The position numbers and the translations under genes were made by a program. The notes under the pieces are model-generated. The model saw nothing but the letters and a program-made list of their open reading frames with translations, was not told the origin of the DNA and searched no databases. DNA of 7,210 nucleotides from assembly GCA_964195715.1 (NCBI GenBank), contig CAXMRU010000271.1:1-7210 (forward strand), written 5' to 3'. This DNA is from Benthicola sp964195715 (GTDB lineage: Bacteria > Gemmatimonadota > Gemmatimonadetes > Palauibacterales > Palauibacteraceae). Each line of letters opens with the position of its first letter. The first letter of the stretch is position 1. Of the stretch, positions 5,313-7,210 are shown in pieces.

Positions 5313-7210
5313 ATGCCTAACGACAGCTTGTGGGACCGGTTGCGGCGAGCTCGAATCGTCCGCGTTCTGCTCGTATATCTCGGCGCCGCGTGGGGTGTGC
5401 TCGAGGTCGCCGAGCTTCTCCAGGAGAACCTTTCTCTTCCGGCCTGGGTCGTTCCCGTCGCGTTTCTCCTGCTCGCCATCGGCTTCGTCGTCATCATCGC
5501 CACCGCATGGGTGCAGTCGACGCCGGGCACCGAGAGCCGGCAGGATGCCGGGGATTTGCCAGGCGCGTGGGAGATCGACGCGAAAGGCCTGGCGCAGAGC
5601 ATCAAGAAGGGACGGCTTCCACACCTCACGTGGAGTCGCTCGATCCTGGGCGGAGTGTTCGCTTTCTGGTTCCTGTTCGGACTGGCAGGCCTGTACGTCG
5701 TGATCAAGGACAGGGGCCAGAGCTTCGCTCCCGAGGTGGCAGTGGCGGGTGAGGCAGCCGAGGGCATCGCCATCGTCCCGTTCACCGTTCGCGGTCCAGA
5801 CCTCGAGGTTTGGCGCGAGGGAATGGTGGATATTCTCAGCACCAGCCTGGACGACGTCGGCGGGTACAGGACGATCGACAGCCGTACCGTGATGGCGCGG
5901 TGGAACGAGGCTGTCGCGGAGGACGAAATTGCTGATCTCGCCACGACCCTGGACGTGGCAAGAGCCACCGGCGCCCGGTACGTGATCAACGGGAGTGCAT
6001 TGGCCGTGGGGAGCGACGTGCGCTTGGCGGCCGATGTCTACGATGTCTTCTCGGGCGAGGAAGTGGGGAGCGCGCAGGTGGATGGCCCCGCAGACAGCGT
6101 CCTCTCCCTGGTCAATCGGCTGGCCGTCCAGGCCCTGCAGGCCCTGCTGGCGCAGGATGGCGGCGAGAGCGTCACGGCGCGGGCGGCCATGAGCCTCACA
6201 ACAGCTTCGCTTCCAGCCCTCAAGGCCTATCTGGAGGGCGAGGCCTACTATCGAAAGGCCGACTTTGACCGGGCCATCGAGGCGTACGAAAGGGCCCTGG
6301 TCGATGATCCCGATATGGCGCTGGCCCACTTCCGCCTCGGGGATGCGTACGGGTGGAGCGAGAACATAAACACCGAGCGCGGGCTGGAGCACCTCCTCGA
6401 GGCGCAGCGGTTGGGAGAAAAGCTGTCCTCGCGGGACAGGGCGATCATGGAAGGGAACGTGGCCCTTCTCGAGCGTGACATCTCGGCGGTCGACGACGTA
6501 CGCGAGATCACGCGGCGCTACCCGGACGACCCGGACGCGTGGTTCCTGCTCAGTGAGTTCTACTTCCACTATTGGCAGCCACTGCTTCTGGATTGGGACG
6601 ACATTCAGCGCGTGTTCGAAAGGCCGGTTGAACTCGAGCCAGGGTTCGCCCCGTACTATATCCACCTGTTCGACTACGCGGTGATCCAGCGCGACACCGC
6701 GACGGCCAGGCAAGTCCTGGAGAAGCTCCGACCTCTGGGCGTCGCGCGACAGGAGGGGTTGGAGCTGGCCTACGGACTGATTCTCGGAGATTCCACGGAG
6801 CAAGCCCAGGCCGCCGCAGCAGTGCGGGATGCGGGCGACTATGTTCTGACGCACATCTATCCCGACCTGTGGCTCACCGCGGGCCGACCAGTAGCGATGG
6901 AGCCGGTCTTCCTGGAGCTCGACAGGCGCCGCCATCCAGCGGGCCGCAACCTGGGATGGCTGTACATGACCGCGGGCAAGGCCGCAGCGGCTGTCGAGGC
7001 ATCGTCGGGACCGGACGTCGACTCCTTTAACCGGCTGTGGGTCCTCTACGCCGTCGATCACACCCTCAAACCGCTCCCGCAGGAACAACTTGAAATGGTG
7101 TTCACGCTCGATGCCTGTGGTCCGGCAGCCGGGGCGGCGACTCACTGCCTGATGACCCTCGGGGCGTATTTCGCCGAGGAAGGGAAGGAAGAGGCGCTCG
7201 AGAACCTGAT
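5313..7210 (+). CDS. TolB-like domain and TPR membrane protein, 3'-partial
   Basis: Paralogue of the first gene; 632 residues are visible and the frame is still open at the window edge. It begins MPNDSLWDRLRRARIVRVLL. Residues 10-66 align without a gap to residues 7-63 of gene 1, sharing Arg17, Tyr22, Glu31, Pro43, Trp45 and Ala65-Trp66 at equivalent places. Hydrophobic segments lie near 18-36, 46-66 and 110-131, so the rest should be periplasmic (inference). A TolB-like domain follows at about 150-280 (EGIAIVPFTV, ARYVINGSAL, VRLAADVYDVFSGEEV). It lacks the YFSDGLAEEL helix of gene 1, having WREGMVDILSTSL instead, and resembles the version found in Ser/Thr-kinase/TPR proteins, as does SLTTASLPALKAYLEGE at 294-310. 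TPR-like helices follow: one clear repeat at about 306-339 (AIEAYERALVDDPDMALAHF) and weaker ones near 390-475. No kinase or DNA-binding domain is present. The start is the only good ATG ahead of the basic juxtamembrane motif; it lacks a Shine-Dalgarno sequence. It may be co-regulated with the protease 66 bases upstream. The biological role is unknown. Confidence 0.9.
   Translation, partial: MPNDSLWDRLRRARIVRVLLVYLGAAWGVLEVAELLQENLSLPAWVVPVAFLLLAIGFVVIIATAWVQSTPGTESRQDAGDLPGAWEIDAKGLAQSIKKGRLPHLTWSRSILGGVFAFWFLFGLAGLYVVIKDRGQSFAPEVAVAGEAAEGIAIVPFTVRGPDLEVWREGMVDILSTSLDDVGGYRTIDSRTVMARWNEAVAEDEIADLATTLDVARATGARYVINGSALAVGSDVRLAADVYDVFSGEEVGSAQVDGPADSVLSLVNRLAVQALQALLAQDGGESVTARAAMSLTTASLPALKAYLEGEAYYRKADFDRAIEAYERALVDDPDMALAHFRLGDAYGWSENINTERGLEHLLEAQRLGEKLSSRDRAIMEGNVALLERDISAVDDVREITRRYPDDPDAWFLLSEFYFHYWQPLLLDWDDIQRVFERPVELEPGFAPYYIHLFDYAVIQRDTATARQVLEKLRPLGVARQEGLELAYGLILGDSTEQAQAAAAVRDAGDYVLTHIYPDLWLTAGRPVAMEPVFLELDRRRHPAGRNLGWLYMTAGKAAAAVEASSGPDVDSFNRLWVLYAVDHTLKPLPQEQLEMVFTLDACGPAAGAATHCLMTLGAYFAEEGKEEALENL

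Noticed and set aside
5048..5989. Minus-strand 313-codon frame spanning the protease end, the gap and gene 3
   Set aside because: It is Ser/Arg/Thr-rich without a recognisable domain and antisense to two supported genes.
5301..7145. Long minus-strand open frame (614 codons) across gene 3
   Set aside because: It is antisense to a plus-strand frame with clear membrane segments, TolB-like domain and TPRs. Its translation shows no recognisable domain, and long antisense frames are expected opposite GC-rich genes.
1..7210. tRNA, rRNA, CRISPR array, insertion sequence, attachment site
   Set aside because: I saw no spaced direct repeats, transposase, terminal inverted repeats or tRNA-like cloverleaf; nearly the whole window is accounted for by three coding regions.

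Overview
The window is GC-rich bacterial DNA that codes almost wall to wall on the + strand. It holds three co-oriented genes: a TolB-like/TPR membrane protein cut by the left edge (2-1795), a complete exported tricorn-type S41 protease (1950-5246), and a second TolB-like/TPR membrane protein cut by the right edge (5313-7210). No RNA gene, mobile element, CRISPR array or long non-coding stretch is visible. The style (exported tricorn homologue, TolB-like/TPR proteins with a membrane-spanning N-terminus, high GC) is what I would expect from Gemmatimonadota or a similar Gram-negative lineage. That placement is inference; no phylogenetic marker is present.

Layout. Gene 1 has three predicted membrane segments, a TolB/FlgO-like alpha/beta domain and TPR helices. 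Its frame is open to base 2, so the GTG at 74 is internal and the true start lies just outside the window. A 154-base gap (1796-1949) follows, with a GC-rich hairpin and a Shine-Dalgarno motif. Gene 2 encodes a 1098-residue precursor: signal peptide, two beta-propeller regions, an acidic linker, the C1 helical domain, a PDZ domain and the S41 catalytic core. The nucleophile Ser980, His757 and Glu1038 are all present, but some accessory positions differ from the archaeal enzyme. A 66-base gap (5247-5312) holds a small hairpin and a promoter-like pair so close to the ATG of gene 3 that a leaderless transcript is possible. Gene 3 repeats the plan of gene 1 (three membrane segments, TolB-like domain, TPRs), with a diverged TolB-like domain of the sort usually found in Ser/Thr-kinase/TPR proteins. 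It has no stop before the window ends.

Working together. By predicted topology all three proteins act on the outer face of the cytoplasmic membrane: the protease is secreted, and the TolB-like and TPR parts of the flanking proteins should face the periplasm. The two flanking proteins share an alignable N-terminal membrane module and are paralogues. A plausible but unproven reading is a periplasmic peptide-degradation enzyme with membrane-anchored TPR scaffold or sensor partners. Chance neighbourhood is equally possible, because these families are numerous in such genomes.
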